A stretch of 23,165 bases of DNA. It comes from Caryophanales bacterium UBA3620. Its GTDB lineage: Bacteria; Bacillota_I; Bacilli_A; RF39; UBA660. Location of the stretch: assembly GCA_002375205.1 (NCBI GenBank), contig DFLL01000005.1, positions 1 to 23,165 of the forward strand. Direction: 5' to 3'. The notes below the pieces were generated by a model. That model ran no database searches and had not been told where the DNA came from. It saw nothing but the letters and a program-made list of their open reading frames with translations. Both the position numbers and the translations under genes were made by a program. Below, piece after piece: positions 1 to 7,242 of this stretch (positions are counted from its first letter, which is position 1; each line of letters begins with the position of its first letter).

Positions 1-666
1 AAAAGTTGTTTTACTAATATGAATAAATCCATATTAATCAGTAGAGAAGATGGATTTCTAGAAATGTACGATTTTCTCAATGATAAATTATTATTCTCCG
101 AAAAATTTCATAATGATGAAATTTTAGACTTCGATGTTAATTACGAAAACGGGATAATTATAACCAGTTCCAAAGATGGTGAAATGTCCGTAATTAATTT
201 GAATTCATTTCAATTAATGAATAAATTTAAACCTACTAATCCTGTCCGTCTTTTAAATTCTTGTCAAATTGCAGTTATAGACAATCCCTATTACATCATT
301 CCAGGAATGAAACGAGGTATTTCCATAGATACATTATTTGATTTAAATACCATGGATTTAAGTAAATTAGTCTTTTTTGAAAATGAATCCGAAATGGAAA
401 AGGCTAAAAAATATAGAAATAAAAAACAAATTGTGTTGGCTATTGTTGGTGGAGGACAAGATCCTAAATTTGTGACTACTACAGAACAAAAAGAAGGGGG
501 ATTTGAGATTATTATTTATAATGTATTTTCTGGGGAAAAATTGGCTGAATTTTTGGATCATTTTGGCCCTGTTAATACATTGGCTGTGCATGGGAATATT
601 TTAGCCTCAGGTTCAGAAGATTCTTCGATCAAGGTTCATGATATAAAACATTATCTGTTTTCTTAA
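1..666 (+). CDS. eIF3 subunit i (eIF3i/TIF34)-like WD40 protein, 5'-truncated
   Basis: In eukaryotes eIF3i is a seven-bladed WD40 propeller in the eIF3 complex that helps load mRNA on the 40S subunit. The frame is open from base 1, so the gene probably begins outside the window; the first ATG is at 19. The visible part matches the C-terminal half of eIF3i in order: a DG-x-L-x-x-YD blade, an H-N-D-E-I-x-D strand, ITSSKDG, then the family hallmark GGGQD followed by VTTT, G-G-F-E, HFGPVNT and SGSEDSSIKVHD near the end. About 55 residues lie between the 'NPVR' and GGGQD segments where yeast and human proteins have a short link. By eye, Leu TTG and Ser TCC codons are commoner than in the neighbours. 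No bacterial eIF3 is known. Family call is firm; whether it truly belongs to this genome is doubtful. Confidence 0.85.
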   Translation, partial: KSCFTNMNKSILISREDGFLEMYDFLNDKLLFSEKFHNDEILDFDVNYENGIIITSSKDGEMSVINLNSFQLMNKFKPTNPVRLLNSCQIAVIDNPYYIIPGMKRGISIDTLFDLNTMDLSKLVFFENESEMEKAKKYRNKKQIVLAIVGGGQDPKFVTTTEQKEGGFEIIIYNVFSGEKLAEFLDHFGPVNTLAVHGNILASGSEDSSIKVHDIKHYLFS

Positions 667-670
667 TAAT

Positions 671-714
671 TTATTTTAAATTATTTATTCGAAAATAATT
701 CTTATTTTAAATTA
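671..714. repeat. 13-bp direct repeat after the eIF3i-like stop
   Basis: The 13-mer TTATTTTAAATTA occurs at 671-683 and again at 702-714. It lies in extremely AT-rich spacer DNA between the eukaryote-like fragment and the first bacterial promoter. In such composition it may be chance, but it marks the stretch where any contig junction would sit. Confidence 0.45.
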
Positions 715-743
715 ATTATATATTATTTTAATTAAAATAACAA

Positions 744-772
744 TTGTCTTTTATAAAAAATATTGCTATAAT
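744..772 (+). promoter_or_regulatory. Sigma-A type promoter upstream of the 864 gene
   Basis: TTGTCT at 744-749 and TATAAT at 767-772 are separated by exactly 17 bases, with a TG extended -10 (764-765). Transcription would start near 779 and give an ~85-nt leader. This is the first clearly bacterial signal after the eukaryote-like fragment. Confidence 0.75.
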
Positions 773-863
773 TAGTTTGTAACTAGTATTAATTTTTATA
801 ATATTTATAATTGTAAAATTAATATAAAAAATTTATATTCAAAGAAATAGGAGGATTGATAAA

Positions 864-1133
864 ATGAATATTGATTTTAATAATAGTATTATCGTTGCTG
901 GATTAACAGAAAAAGGAATGGAAGTAATGAGAGAATATTGTTCTAAATCTAATCGTTTTGCACGTTGTGATTTTAATGAAGAATTAGCTAGTAGAAAAAG
1001 AGAGGATGGACTATATTCTTTTACTTTTAAAGATTTTATGGCTATATTTGGTGGAGAATATAATTCTTTCTTTTTAAATAATTACTTTACTGAATCTTAT
1101 GTTGAAGGAAAAAGTAAAGGACAAAGGAGATAA
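864..1133 (+). CDS. Hypothetical protein, 89 aa
   Basis: I do not recognise this protein. The start is fixed by an AGGAGG ribosome site at 849-854, nine bases before the ATG, and by the promoter at 744-772. The product is soluble-looking with no signal peptide or membrane segment. It has an aromatic-rich middle (YSFTFKDFMAIFGG, about residues 51-64) and a basic tail ending GKSKGQRR. Two cysteines sit around residues 26 and 35. It stands alone: the next 500 bases hold only a decayed gene start and regulatory structure. Good expression signals argue that it is a real gene. Confidence 0.6.
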   Translation: MNIDFNNSIIVAGLTEKGMEVMREYCSKSNRFARCDFNEELASRKREDGLYSFTFKDFMAIFGGEYNSFFLNNYFTESYVEGKSKGQRR

Positions 1134-1254
1134 TTATAATAATATTTATTGTAATTAATCGCTTCGCTTGCGTCTTAACTAGCGTTAATTTGCAGAAGAC
1201 TTCTAGTAGAATAATCCAGTATATAGAGTTTATTCTGGATAAAGGGAGAAATAT
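1134..1254. other. Intergenic spacer without a gene
   Basis: No open frame with a ribosome site is seen. It contains a GC-richer patch, short inverted repeats (ATCCAG at 1214-1219 with CTGGAT at 1235-1240; AGAAG-A-CTTCT at 1193-1203) and a GGGAG ribosome site at 1244-1248 that serves the truncated frame at 1255. Confidence 0.5.
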
Positions 1255-1341
1255 ATGAAAGAATACAAACAATTGGAAGCATATGCTCTAATCTTAAAAG
1301 ATGACAAAATACTTTTAATTAAGAAGAAAAAAAGTTATTGA
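1255..1341 (+). pseudogene. Truncated NUDIX hydrolase N-terminus
   Basis: A GGGAG site at 1244-1248 precedes an ATG at 1255 that opens a 28-codon frame. Its product resembles the first beta strands of NUDIX hydrolases: a hydrophobic strand, then ILKDDKILLIKKKK. The frame stops at TGA 1339-1341, before any NUDIX box. In the next ~90 bases a different frame reads IYEVRTIIKEILK, which is weakly like a ruined NUDIX helix (R-x-x-x-E). I read this as a decayed gene whose start survives. The call rests on a short match, so it could be chance. Confidence 0.45.
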
Positions 1342-1437
1342 TTATTATATATTACTAACAGAATTGCTTTTTTAATAAAAGAATATATGAAGTAAGAACT
1401 ATAATTAAAGAAATATTAAAATAAAAACTATCAAGAT

Positions 1438-1482
1438 AATCTCAATTTTTTCTATATTTGTATTGAGATTAAAATACTTTTT
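1438..1482 (+). terminator. AT-rich rho-independent terminator-like hairpin
   Basis: AATCTCAAT (1438-1446) pairs perfectly with ATTGAGATT (1462-1470) across a 15-base loop. An A-rich stretch and a T-run (1478-1483) follow. The right arm also supplies the -35 box of the next promoter, so the two signals overlap. Confidence 0.5.
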
Positions 1483-1491
1483 TAGTATAAT
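1463..1491 (+). promoter_or_regulatory. Promoter for the DUF1016 gene
   Basis: TTGAGA (1463-1468) and TATAAT (1486-1491) are separated by 17 bases. Start of transcription would be near 1498, about 140 bases ahead of the DUF1016 start codon, leaving a long leader. Confidence 0.65.
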
Positions 1492-1497
1492 TAAATT

Positions 1498-1639
1498 GTA
1501 TAAAAAAGTTTGCCTGATATTTATATGACAATTAGATCGATAAGGTATATTTCTAGAGGCAAAATAGAAATATGCATGATGCGGAGATGCTTATTTAAGA
1601 TAAGTGTCTCTTTTAGATTATAGAAGGAGGAAAAATAAT
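1498..1639 (+). promoter_or_regulatory. Structured 5' leader of the DUF1016 gene
   Basis: After the predicted start, TTTGCCT (1509-1515) can pair with AGGCAAA (1557-1563), closing a ~41-base domain. A second hairpin pairs GAGATGCTTAT (1584-1594) with ATAAGTGTCTC (1600-1610) over a 5-base loop, using two G-U pairs, and is followed by TTTT. The AAGGAGG ribosome site lies only 14 bases further on (1624-1630). This arrangement resembles an attenuator or riboswitch-type leader, but it matches no class I know. Confidence 0.45.
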
Positions 1640-2647
1640 ATGTTAGAAGAAAAAGCAAAAGAAGATTTTAGAAGTATAATTAATAGTATTAAAAATGAAA
1701 TTAGAACTACTCAAATTAAAGTTGCAATAGAAACAAATAAAAGTTTAATTAATCTTTATTTTATGTTGGGTAAAATATTAAATGATAACTATAAATATGG
1801 TAATAAATTTATTGATGATATATCTCGCGAATTAAGACTTGAATTTCCAAATACTGAAGGATTTTCTGTTAGAAATCTAAAATATATGAAGAAGTTTTAT
1901 CTTGAATATAAAGATGATGAAGTTGTGCAACGCATCGTTGCACAACTTCCCTGGAGACATAATATTGTACTAATGAGTAAAATAAAAGATAATAAAATAA
2001 GAAAAATATACGCAGAAGCTACTATTAAGAATGGCTGGAGTAGGGATATGTTAGTTATGCAAATAGAATCTAATTTTCATTTGAGAATAGGAAATAGTTC
2101 AAACAATTTTAAACTGTCTTTACCAGATATTAATAGTGATTTAGCAAATAATACTATAAAAGATCCATACATATTTGATTTTTTAACATTAAAAGAAAAT
2201 TACAAAGAAAAAGAATTAGAAACAGCTATGATAAATAAAATTAAAGATGTATTAATTGAATTAGGAAAAGGATTCTCATTTGTAGGTAATCAGTATAAAA
2301 TTAGTACTGAAAATAATGATTATTATATAGATTTATTATTTTATCATTTAGATTTAAGATGTTATATTGTTATAGAACTCAAAACAACTGAATTTAAACC
2401 AGAATACATTGGCCAACTAGGATTCTATGTAACCGCGGTAAATGAAACTTTAAAAAAAGAAACCGATAATCAAACAATAGGACTTTTGCTATGTAAAAGT
2501 AAAGATAGATTAACTGCAAAATGGTCATTAAAAAGCGCAAACGTACCTATTGGAATATCTTCATATGAGCTTAATAAATATATTCCTAAAGATATATTAC
2601 AAAAATTGCCAACAGAAGAGGATTTGAATCTGCATATCAATGTGTAA
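1640..2647 (+). CDS. DUF1016/YhcG-family PDDEXK nuclease-domain protein
   Basis: 335 aa. I chose the ATG at 1640 because AAGGAGG stands at 1624-1630; an upstream in-frame ATG at 1604 lies inside the leader hairpin and lacks a site. The N-terminal half (about 1-150) is the helical DUF1016 domain, including the family signature VAQLPWRHNIVLM near residue 105. The C-terminal half is a PD-(D/E)XK fold with D231 in YYIDLLFYH and E246-L-K248 in the IELK strand, so the catalytic residues look intact. Members are often found as orphans near mobile or defence genes, but their substrate is poorly defined. No methyltransferase, transposase or other partner is nearby. A perfect 14-bp hairpin is embedded in the reading frame at 1919-1949. 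Confidence 0.88.
   Translation: MLEEKAKEDFRSIINSIKNEIRTTQIKVAIETNKSLINLYFMLGKILNDNYKYGNKFIDDISRELRLEFPNTEGFSVRNLKYMKKFYLEYKDDEVVQRIVAQLPWRHNIVLMSKIKDNKIRKIYAEATIKNGWSRDMLVMQIESNFHLRIGNSSNNFKLSLPDINSDLANNTIKDPYIFDFLTLKENYKEKELETAMINKIKDVLIELGKGFSFVGNQYKISTENNDYYIDLLFYHLDLRCYIVIELKTTEFKPEYIGQLGFYVTAVNETLKKETDNQTIGLLLCKSKDRLTAKWSLKSANVPIGISSYELNKYIPKDILQKLPTEEDLNLHINV
1919..1949. repeat. Perfect 14-bp inverted repeat inside the DUF1016 gene
   Basis: GAAGTTGTGCAACG (1919-1932), a CAT loop, then its exact reverse complement (1936-1949). It encodes the EVVQRIVAQLP segment just before the family's conserved PW motif. It is GC-richer than its surroundings and would form a very stable hairpin in mRNA or single-stranded DNA. 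Confidence 0.9.
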
Positions 2648-2724
2648 TATTGTTGAAATAAAACTTGAATAGTTCATATCAAATTTTCAAACTTTTTTAA
2701 TGGATAATTTTACAAAAATAATAA

Positions 2725-2753
2725 TTTACAATATTTACCTAAAATGTTATAAT
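2725..2753 (+). promoter_or_regulatory. mutS promoter
   Basis: TTTACA (2725-2730), a 17-base spacer and TATAAT (2748-2753) with a TG extended -10 (2745-2746). The leader would be about 20 bases, leading into an AGAAGG ribosome site at 2766-2771. Confidence 0.75.
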
Positions 2754-2779
2754 ATAAAAGAAAAAAGAAGGTTAGTAGT

Positions 2780-5311
2780 ATGAAAAGAAATGATGTAAAT
2801 AGAGATAAATTATCACCAATGATGAGGCATTATGTTGAGCTTAAAGATAAGTATGAAGATACAATAATACTATATAGACTAGGAGACTTCTATGAAATGT
2901 TTTTTGAAGATGCTGAAGTTGTATCTCATGCTTTAGAACTTACTCTAACGGGAAAGAGCGCTGGACTAGAAGAGAGAGTACCAATGTGCGGAATACCACA
3001 TCATGCTGCGGAAGTATATATTGATAAATTAATTAAAAAAGGCTTTAAAGTCGCCATTTGTGAGCAGATGGAAGATCCTAAATTTGCTAAAGGAATAGTA
3101 AAAAGAGATATTACGGAAATAATATCTTCTGGTACGATAATTAATGCTAATTCATTAAATGAAAAAGAAAATAATTATATAGGCTTTTTATATGACTTTG
3201 AATATGGAGTAGTGCTTACATACTCAGATATTACTACTGGTGAAATATATTCTGAAGTACTAGAAAAAAATAATACTGATATTATATATAAAGTATTATC
3301 TTTAGAAATAAAAGAATTAGTTACTAATACTACTACTGATAAAGTATTAATAGGAAGTCTAAAAGATAATAAAGTTCCCATATCATATAATGATAATTTA
3401 TTAGAAGGTGAGTATACTAATATCTATGAAGATATTACTGATGATAGAGTAATTAAATCTATTAAATATTTATTGTATTACTTAAATATCAATCAAAAAA
3501 GAGAGCTATCGCATTTCCAAAAAGTAAAAATAATAAAAAAGAATGACTTTATGGAAATGGATATTCATACCAAAAGAAACTTAGAATTAACTGAAAACTT
3601 AAGAACAAAAGAAAGAACATACTCACTACTTTGGCTTTTAGATAATACTAAAACTGCGATGGGTAGTAGAAAGTTAAAATCTTTTATAGAAAATCCCCTT
3701 TTAGATATAACTGAAATAAATAAAAGATATAATATTGTTACTAATTTACTTGAAGACTTTATAACCGCGGAAGAACTTCGTAATGACTTATATGAAGTAT
3801 ATGACTTAGAAAGATTATGTGGAAGAATTAGTTTTGGTAGTGCTTCTGCTAAAGATTTATTACAACTAAAAAGTTCTTTAAAAGTACTTCCTAGTATTAA
3901 AGAAAAACTATCAAAAATTAATTACTATGATACTATTGATACCTTAGATGATTTATATAATCTATTAGAAAAATCAATATATGAAGAACCTCCTAATAGT
4001 TTAAAAGAGGGATACTTAATTAAAGAAGGATATTCTTCCGAATTAGATGAATTAAAGAGTTTGAGTAAAGGTGGTAAAGACTTTATTAGTAAATTTGAAA
4101 TAGAAGAAAGAGAAAGAACGGGTATTAAAAATCTTAAAGTCGGATTTAATAAAGTATTTGGTTATTTTATTGAAGTATCTAAAGGAAATCTTTCTTTAAT
4201 AACAGATGATATGGGTTATATTAGAAAACAAACACTTGCTAATTGTGAAAGATTTATTACACCTCTTTTAAAAGAAAAAGAAGATTTAATTCTTTCTGCA
4301 GAAGATAAAATTATTAATTTAGAATATGATTTATTTTGTAGTATTAGAGATAAGTGTAAAGAATATATATCTGTTTTACAAAAAATAGCTAAAGTAATAA
4401 GTGAAGTAGATGTACTTGAGTCATTTGCACTAGTAAGTGAAAAATATAACTATGTAAGACCAACAATAACAAGTACTAATGAAATAAATATTATTGAATC
4501 AAGACATCCTGTAGTAGAAAAAGTACTTAAGGGAGAAGAATATGTACCTAATGATATAGTAATGGATAAAGATACAGATATTTTACTTATTACTGGACCC
4601 AATATGGCAGGTAAATCAACTTATATGAGACAACTAGGTATCATATCTATTATGGCCCAAATAGGCTGCTTTGTACCAGCAAAAGAGGCAACACTACCTA
4701 TCTTTGATAAAATATTTACAAGAATTGGCGCCTCTGATGACTTAGTAAGTGGAGAATCGACATTTATGGTGGAAATGAAAGAAGCATCTCGGGCTATTAA
4801 GTTTGCAACAAAAAATAGCTTAATACTATTTGATGAATTAGGGCGCGGTACTGCTACCTTTGATGGTATGAGCTTGGCAGAAGCTATCTTAGAATACATA
4901 GCAAATAATATTAAATGTAAGACATTATTTTCAACACATTATCATGAACTAACTGATATGGAAAAAACATTAAAAAATTTAAAAAATAAACATGTCTCTG
5001 CAGTTGAAGAAGAAGGTAGTATTACTTTTCTTCACAAAGTTAAAGATGGATGTGTCGATAAAAGTTATGGAATAAATGTTGCTAAATTAGCGGGCCTTCC
5101 AAATTCTGTAATAGATAGAGCAGATTCTATATTAAAAACATATGAATCTAAAGAAAAGAAAAAAGATGTCTATATTCAAACAACACTTCCTCTTAACTTC
5201 GAAGAACATAGTAGTGTTGTAGAAGAGGAATTAAAGAAAATAGATATATTAAGTATTACACCATTAGATGCTATAAATATATTAAATAAATTAAAAGAAA
5301 GAATTAAATAG
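2780..5311 (+). CDS. mutS: DNA mismatch repair protein MutS
   Basis: 843 aa, the usual MutS length. MutS binds base mispairs and small loops and uses ATP to signal repair. The mismatch-contacting F-Y-E motif is at residues 37-39 in domain I. The clamp and lever domains occupy the middle. The C-terminal ABC-type ATPase shows Walker A GPNMAGKST (606-614), Walker B LFDE with D685/E686, the GRGT segment just after it, and the STHYHEL histidine region near 720. Its own promoter lies directly upstream. MutL, which often follows MutS, is not in this window; a prepilin gene follows after 48 bases. The C-terminal tail beyond the ATPase is short and variable. Confidence 0.98.
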   Translation: MKRNDVNRDKLSPMMRHYVELKDKYEDTIILYRLGDFYEMFFEDAEVVSHALELTLTGKSAGLEERVPMCGIPHHAAEVYIDKLIKKGFKVAICEQMEDPKFAKGIVKRDITEIISSGTIINANSLNEKENNYIGFLYDFEYGVVLTYSDITTGEIYSEVLEKNNTDIIYKVLSLEIKELVTNTTTDKVLIGSLKDNKVPISYNDNLLEGEYTNIYEDITDDRVIKSIKYLLYYLNINQKRELSHFQKVKIIKKNDFMEMDIHTKRNLELTENLRTKERTYSLLWLLDNTKTAMGSRKLKSFIENPLLDITEINKRYNIVTNLLEDFITAEELRNDLYEVYDLERLCGRISFGSASAKDLLQLKSSLKVLPSIKEKLSKINYYDTIDTLDDLYNLLEKSIYEEPPNSLKEGYLIKEGYSSELDELKSLSKGGKDFISKFEIEERERTGIKNLKVGFNKVFGYFIEVSKGNLSLITDDMGYIRKQTLANCERFITPLLKEKEDLILSAEDKIINLEYDLFCSIRDKCKEYISVLQKIAKVISEVDVLESFALVSEKYNYVRPTITSTNEINIIESRHPVVEKVLKGEEYVPNDIVMDKDTDILLITGPNMAGKSTYMRQLGIISIMAQIGCFVPAKEATLPIFDKIFTRIGASDDLVSGESTFMVEMKEASRAIKFATKNSLILFDELGRGTATFDGMSLAEAILEYIANNIKCKTLFSTHYHELTDMEKTLKNLKNKHVSAVEEEGSITFLHKVKDGCVDKSYGINVAKLAGLPNSVIDRADSILKTYESKEKKKDVYIQTTLPLNFEEHSSVVEEELKKIDILSITPLDAINILNKLKERIK

Positions 5312-5313
5312 TA

Positions 5314-5342
5314 TTGTATAAATAAAAAAAATACTTTATACT
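5314..5342 (+). promoter_or_regulatory. Promoter and hairpin ahead of the prepilin gene
   Basis: TTGTAT (5314-5319), 17 bases, TATACT (5337-5342). A 7-bp hairpin (TACTTTA 5332-5338 with TAAAGTA 5343-5349) overlaps the -10 and abuts the AGGTGAG ribosome site. If this promoter is used, the leader is only about 11 bases. Confidence 0.45.
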
Positions 5343-5359
5343 TAAAGTAGGTGAGAAGA

Positions 5360-5716
5360 ATGAAAAGATTAAATAGAAAAGGATTTACATTAATAGAATT
5401 AATGGCAGTAATAGCTATACTTGTAATTATAATGGGAATAGCACTACCTAATATTACTTCTTCAATAGAAAGAAGTAAACAAAAACAAAAAGATGCAAAA
5501 ATAGAGCTTATTACTTCGGCAGCGGAATTATATTTTGATAGACATTCATCAGAGAATAAAACAAATGGAGTGAAAGCATCAACATTAATATCTGAACAAG
5601 AAATACCAGGAGTAAAAATAGAAGATATATGTGATAATACATCATGTTGTGTAAAGTACACTGACAATAGTTATAAGCTGATTGACAATAGTTCATCATG
5701 CACTAACGCATCATAG
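5360..5716 (+). CDS. Type IV prepilin-like / ComGC-like pseudopilin
   Basis: 118 aa. ATG 5360 is preferred over the upstream GTG at 5351, because that GTG is part of the AGGTGAG ribosome site. The N-terminus is a class III prepilin signal: a short basic leader MKRLNRKG, cleavage expected between G8 and F9, then FTLIE with the conserved glutamate at mature position +5 (E13) and an unbroken hydrophobic helix to about residue 32. PilD/ComC peptidase would cleave and methylate it. The C-terminal domain is small, with cysteines in DICDNTSCC and SSSC that could form disulfides outside the membrane. It sits between mutS and thiI, away from the ATPase at 12890-14311. ComGC of the competence pseudopilus is the closest idea, but a minor pilin cannot be excluded. 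Confidence 0.85.
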   Translation: MKRLNRKGFTLIELMAVIAILVIIMGIALPNITSSIERSKQKQKDAKIELITSAAELYFDRHSSENKTNGVKASTLISEQEIPGVKIEDICDNTSCCVKYTDNSYKLIDNSSSCTNAS

Positions 5717-5732
5717 TAAAGGACTGATTCAA

Positions 5733-6905
5733 ATGAAAATAATACTAATAAAATATGGAGAACTAACTACTAAGAGTGGAAACAGAAATTTATTTATAAA
5801 TATTTTATACAATAATATTAAAAAAGCATTAGACGGATATAATGTTAGAATAATAAAAAATAGAGTTAGAATGTTTATTGAGACAGAAGATAATATCGAA
5901 GAAATATCTAATATCTTAAAAAATATTTTTGGTATCCATAGTATAGTTATAGCTCATAGAGTAAATACTAATATTAAAGATATAGAAGAAAAAGTATTAG
6001 AAATAGCTAAAAACATTGAGTTTAATACTTTTAAAGTTGAAACAGATCGAGCAGATAAAACATTTACTATTCCTAGTATGGATTTTAGTAGAAGAATAGG
6101 AGCATTACTTTTAAAAAATATCAATAATATTAAAGTAGATGTTCATAATCCGGAATATTTATTAAAAATAGAAATAAGAGAAGATTATTCTTATATATAT
6201 GAAAAAGAAATAAAAGCCTCTGGTGGCTATCCTGTTGGAGTAGCAGGCAAAGGCCTTCTTATGTTATCAGGAGGAATTGATTCCCCAGTAGCGGGTTATC
6301 TCGCTATGAAAAGGGGAATCAGACTGGAATGTGTTTATTTTGAGTCGCCACCACATACTAGTGAGATGGCAAAAAACAAAGTAAAAACATTAGTAGAGAA
6401 ACTTACGAAATATGATGCAAATATTACACTTAATATTGTAAGATTTACAGATATTCAAGAGGCGATCTATAAAAATATCGACCCTACATATATGATAACC
6501 ATAATGCGAAGAATGATGTATCGAATAGCAAATAAAATAATGGAAAAAAATAACCTACTATGTCTTATAAATGGAGAATCAGTAGGACAAGTAGCTAGTC
6601 AAACTCTTACTAGTATGAGAGTAATAAATAGTGTTACGAGTGTTCCAGTTATTAGACCAGTGGCATGTTTAGATAAATTAGAAATTATAGATATAGCTAG
6701 AAAAATAGATACATATGAAACATCTATTCTTCCATACGAAGATTGTTGTACAATATTTTTGCCTAAACATCCAGTCATTAACCCAGATTTAAATAAGGCA
6801 TTAGAGTATGAACAAAGTTTTGATTATGTTAAGTTAATCGAAGAAGCTGTAAATACTAGAGAAATAATTAAAATAAAAAAAGAAGAAAAAAAGTTTGATA
6901 TCTAG
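5733..6905 (+). CDS. thiI: tRNA 4-thiouridine sulfurtransferase ThiI
   Basis: 390 aa. Start at ATG 5733, after an AAAGGA site at 5718-5723 and 16 bases beyond the prepilin stop; the longer upstream frame overlaps the prepilin gene. ThiI adenylates tRNA U8 and transfers sulfur to give 4-thiouridine, and can also feed sulfur to thiamine synthesis. Order: N-terminal ferredoxin-like domain beginning KIILIKYGELTTKSGNR, THUMP domain (about 60-165), then the PP-loop ATP-pyrophosphatase with SGGIDSP at 179-185. The EDCCTIF motif carries C338/C339, matching the conserved persulfide-accepting cysteine region. The C-terminal rhodanese domain of the E. coli protein is absent, as in most Gram-positive ThiI. 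The usual cysteine desulfurase partner is not adjacent. Confidence 0.96.
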   Translation: MKIILIKYGELTTKSGNRNLFINILYNNIKKALDGYNVRIIKNRVRMFIETEDNIEEISNILKNIFGIHSIVIAHRVNTNIKDIEEKVLEIAKNIEFNTFKVETDRADKTFTIPSMDFSRRIGALLLKNINNIKVDVHNPEYLLKIEIREDYSYIYEKEIKASGGYPVGVAGKGLLMLSGGIDSPVAGYLAMKRGIRLECVYFESPPHTSEMAKNKVKTLVEKLTKYDANITLNIVRFTDIQEAIYKNIDPTYMITIMRRMMYRIANKIMEKNNLLCLINGESVGQVASQTLTSMRVINSVTSVPVIRPVACLDKLEIIDIARKIDTYETSILPYEDCCTIFLPKHPVINPDLNKALEYEQSFDYVKLIEEAVNTREIIKIKKEEKKFDI

Positions 6906-6928
6906 AAAAAATTACCATTCAATAAAGA

Positions 6929-6957
6929 GTATTAAAATTTATTAATTTCACAACCTA
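6929..6957 (+). promoter_or_regulatory. Possible forespore (SigF/SigG-type) promoter for the SASP gene
   Basis: GTATT at 6929-6933 and CAACCTA at 6951-6957, 17 bases apart, partly match the SigG-type pattern (GHATR, then CATNHTA) known for SASP genes. No good housekeeping promoter is seen in the 74-base gap. The match is imperfect and the call leans on the gene's identity. Confidence 0.35.
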
Positions 6958-6979
6958 TTAGTGTAGGAGGTGAAACGAA

Positions 6980-7192
6980 ATGAGTAATAATAGTTCAAAT
7001 AACAAAATGGTAGTTCCAGGAGCTAAACAAGCTATCGAAAGAATGAAATATGAAATAGCTAATGAATTTGGTGTAAATTTAGGACCAGATGCAACTTCTA
7101 GAGCTAATGGTTCAGTTGGTGGAGAAATTACTAAGAGATTAGTTAAATTAGGAGAAAACCAACTTAGCGGTTCAAACTATCAAACTAAATAA
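6980..7192 (+). CDS. Alpha/beta-type small acid-soluble spore protein (SASP)
   Basis: 70 aa. These proteins coat DNA in the dormant spore, protect it from UV and heat, and are degraded at germination. Both family signatures are present: KYEIANEFGVNLG (24-35), which contains the germination-protease cleavage region around A27-N28-E29, and TSRANGSVGGEITKRLV (39-55). The start is set by a very strong AGGAGGTGA ribosome site at 6965-6973. Own upstream gap and downstream hairpin terminator suggest a single-gene unit. It is the clearest evidence that the organism makes endospores. Confidence 0.97.
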   Translation: MSNNSSNNKMVVPGAKQAIERMKYEIANEFGVNLGPDATSRANGSVGGEITKRLVKLGENQLSGSNYQTK

Positions 7193-7204
7193 GTTGTTAA
7201 TATA

Positions 7205-7236
7205 AAAAGTTCCATGATTAATATGGAACTTTTATT
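7205..7236 (+). terminator. Terminator of the SASP gene
   Basis: AAAAGTTCCAT (7205-7215) pairs perfectly with ATGGAACTTTT (7223-7233) over a 7-base loop; the right arm ends in a T-run. It may also work on the minus strand because the left arm is A-rich. Confidence 0.85.
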
Positions 7237-7242
7237 ATCATA

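Noticed and set aside
1..666. Ordinary bacterial WD40 protein
   Set aside because: The ordered GGGQD-VTTT-HFGPVN signature is specific to eIF3i and not to bacterial WD40 repeats.
5176..5699. Minus-strand open frames opposite mutS end and the prepilin gene
   Set aside because: They lie opposite well-supported genes, lack ribosome sites and have no recognisable domains.
5682..5732. Longer thiI start
   Set aside because: It overlaps the prepilin gene, and the standard ThiI beginning (KIILIKYGE) starts at ATG 5733.
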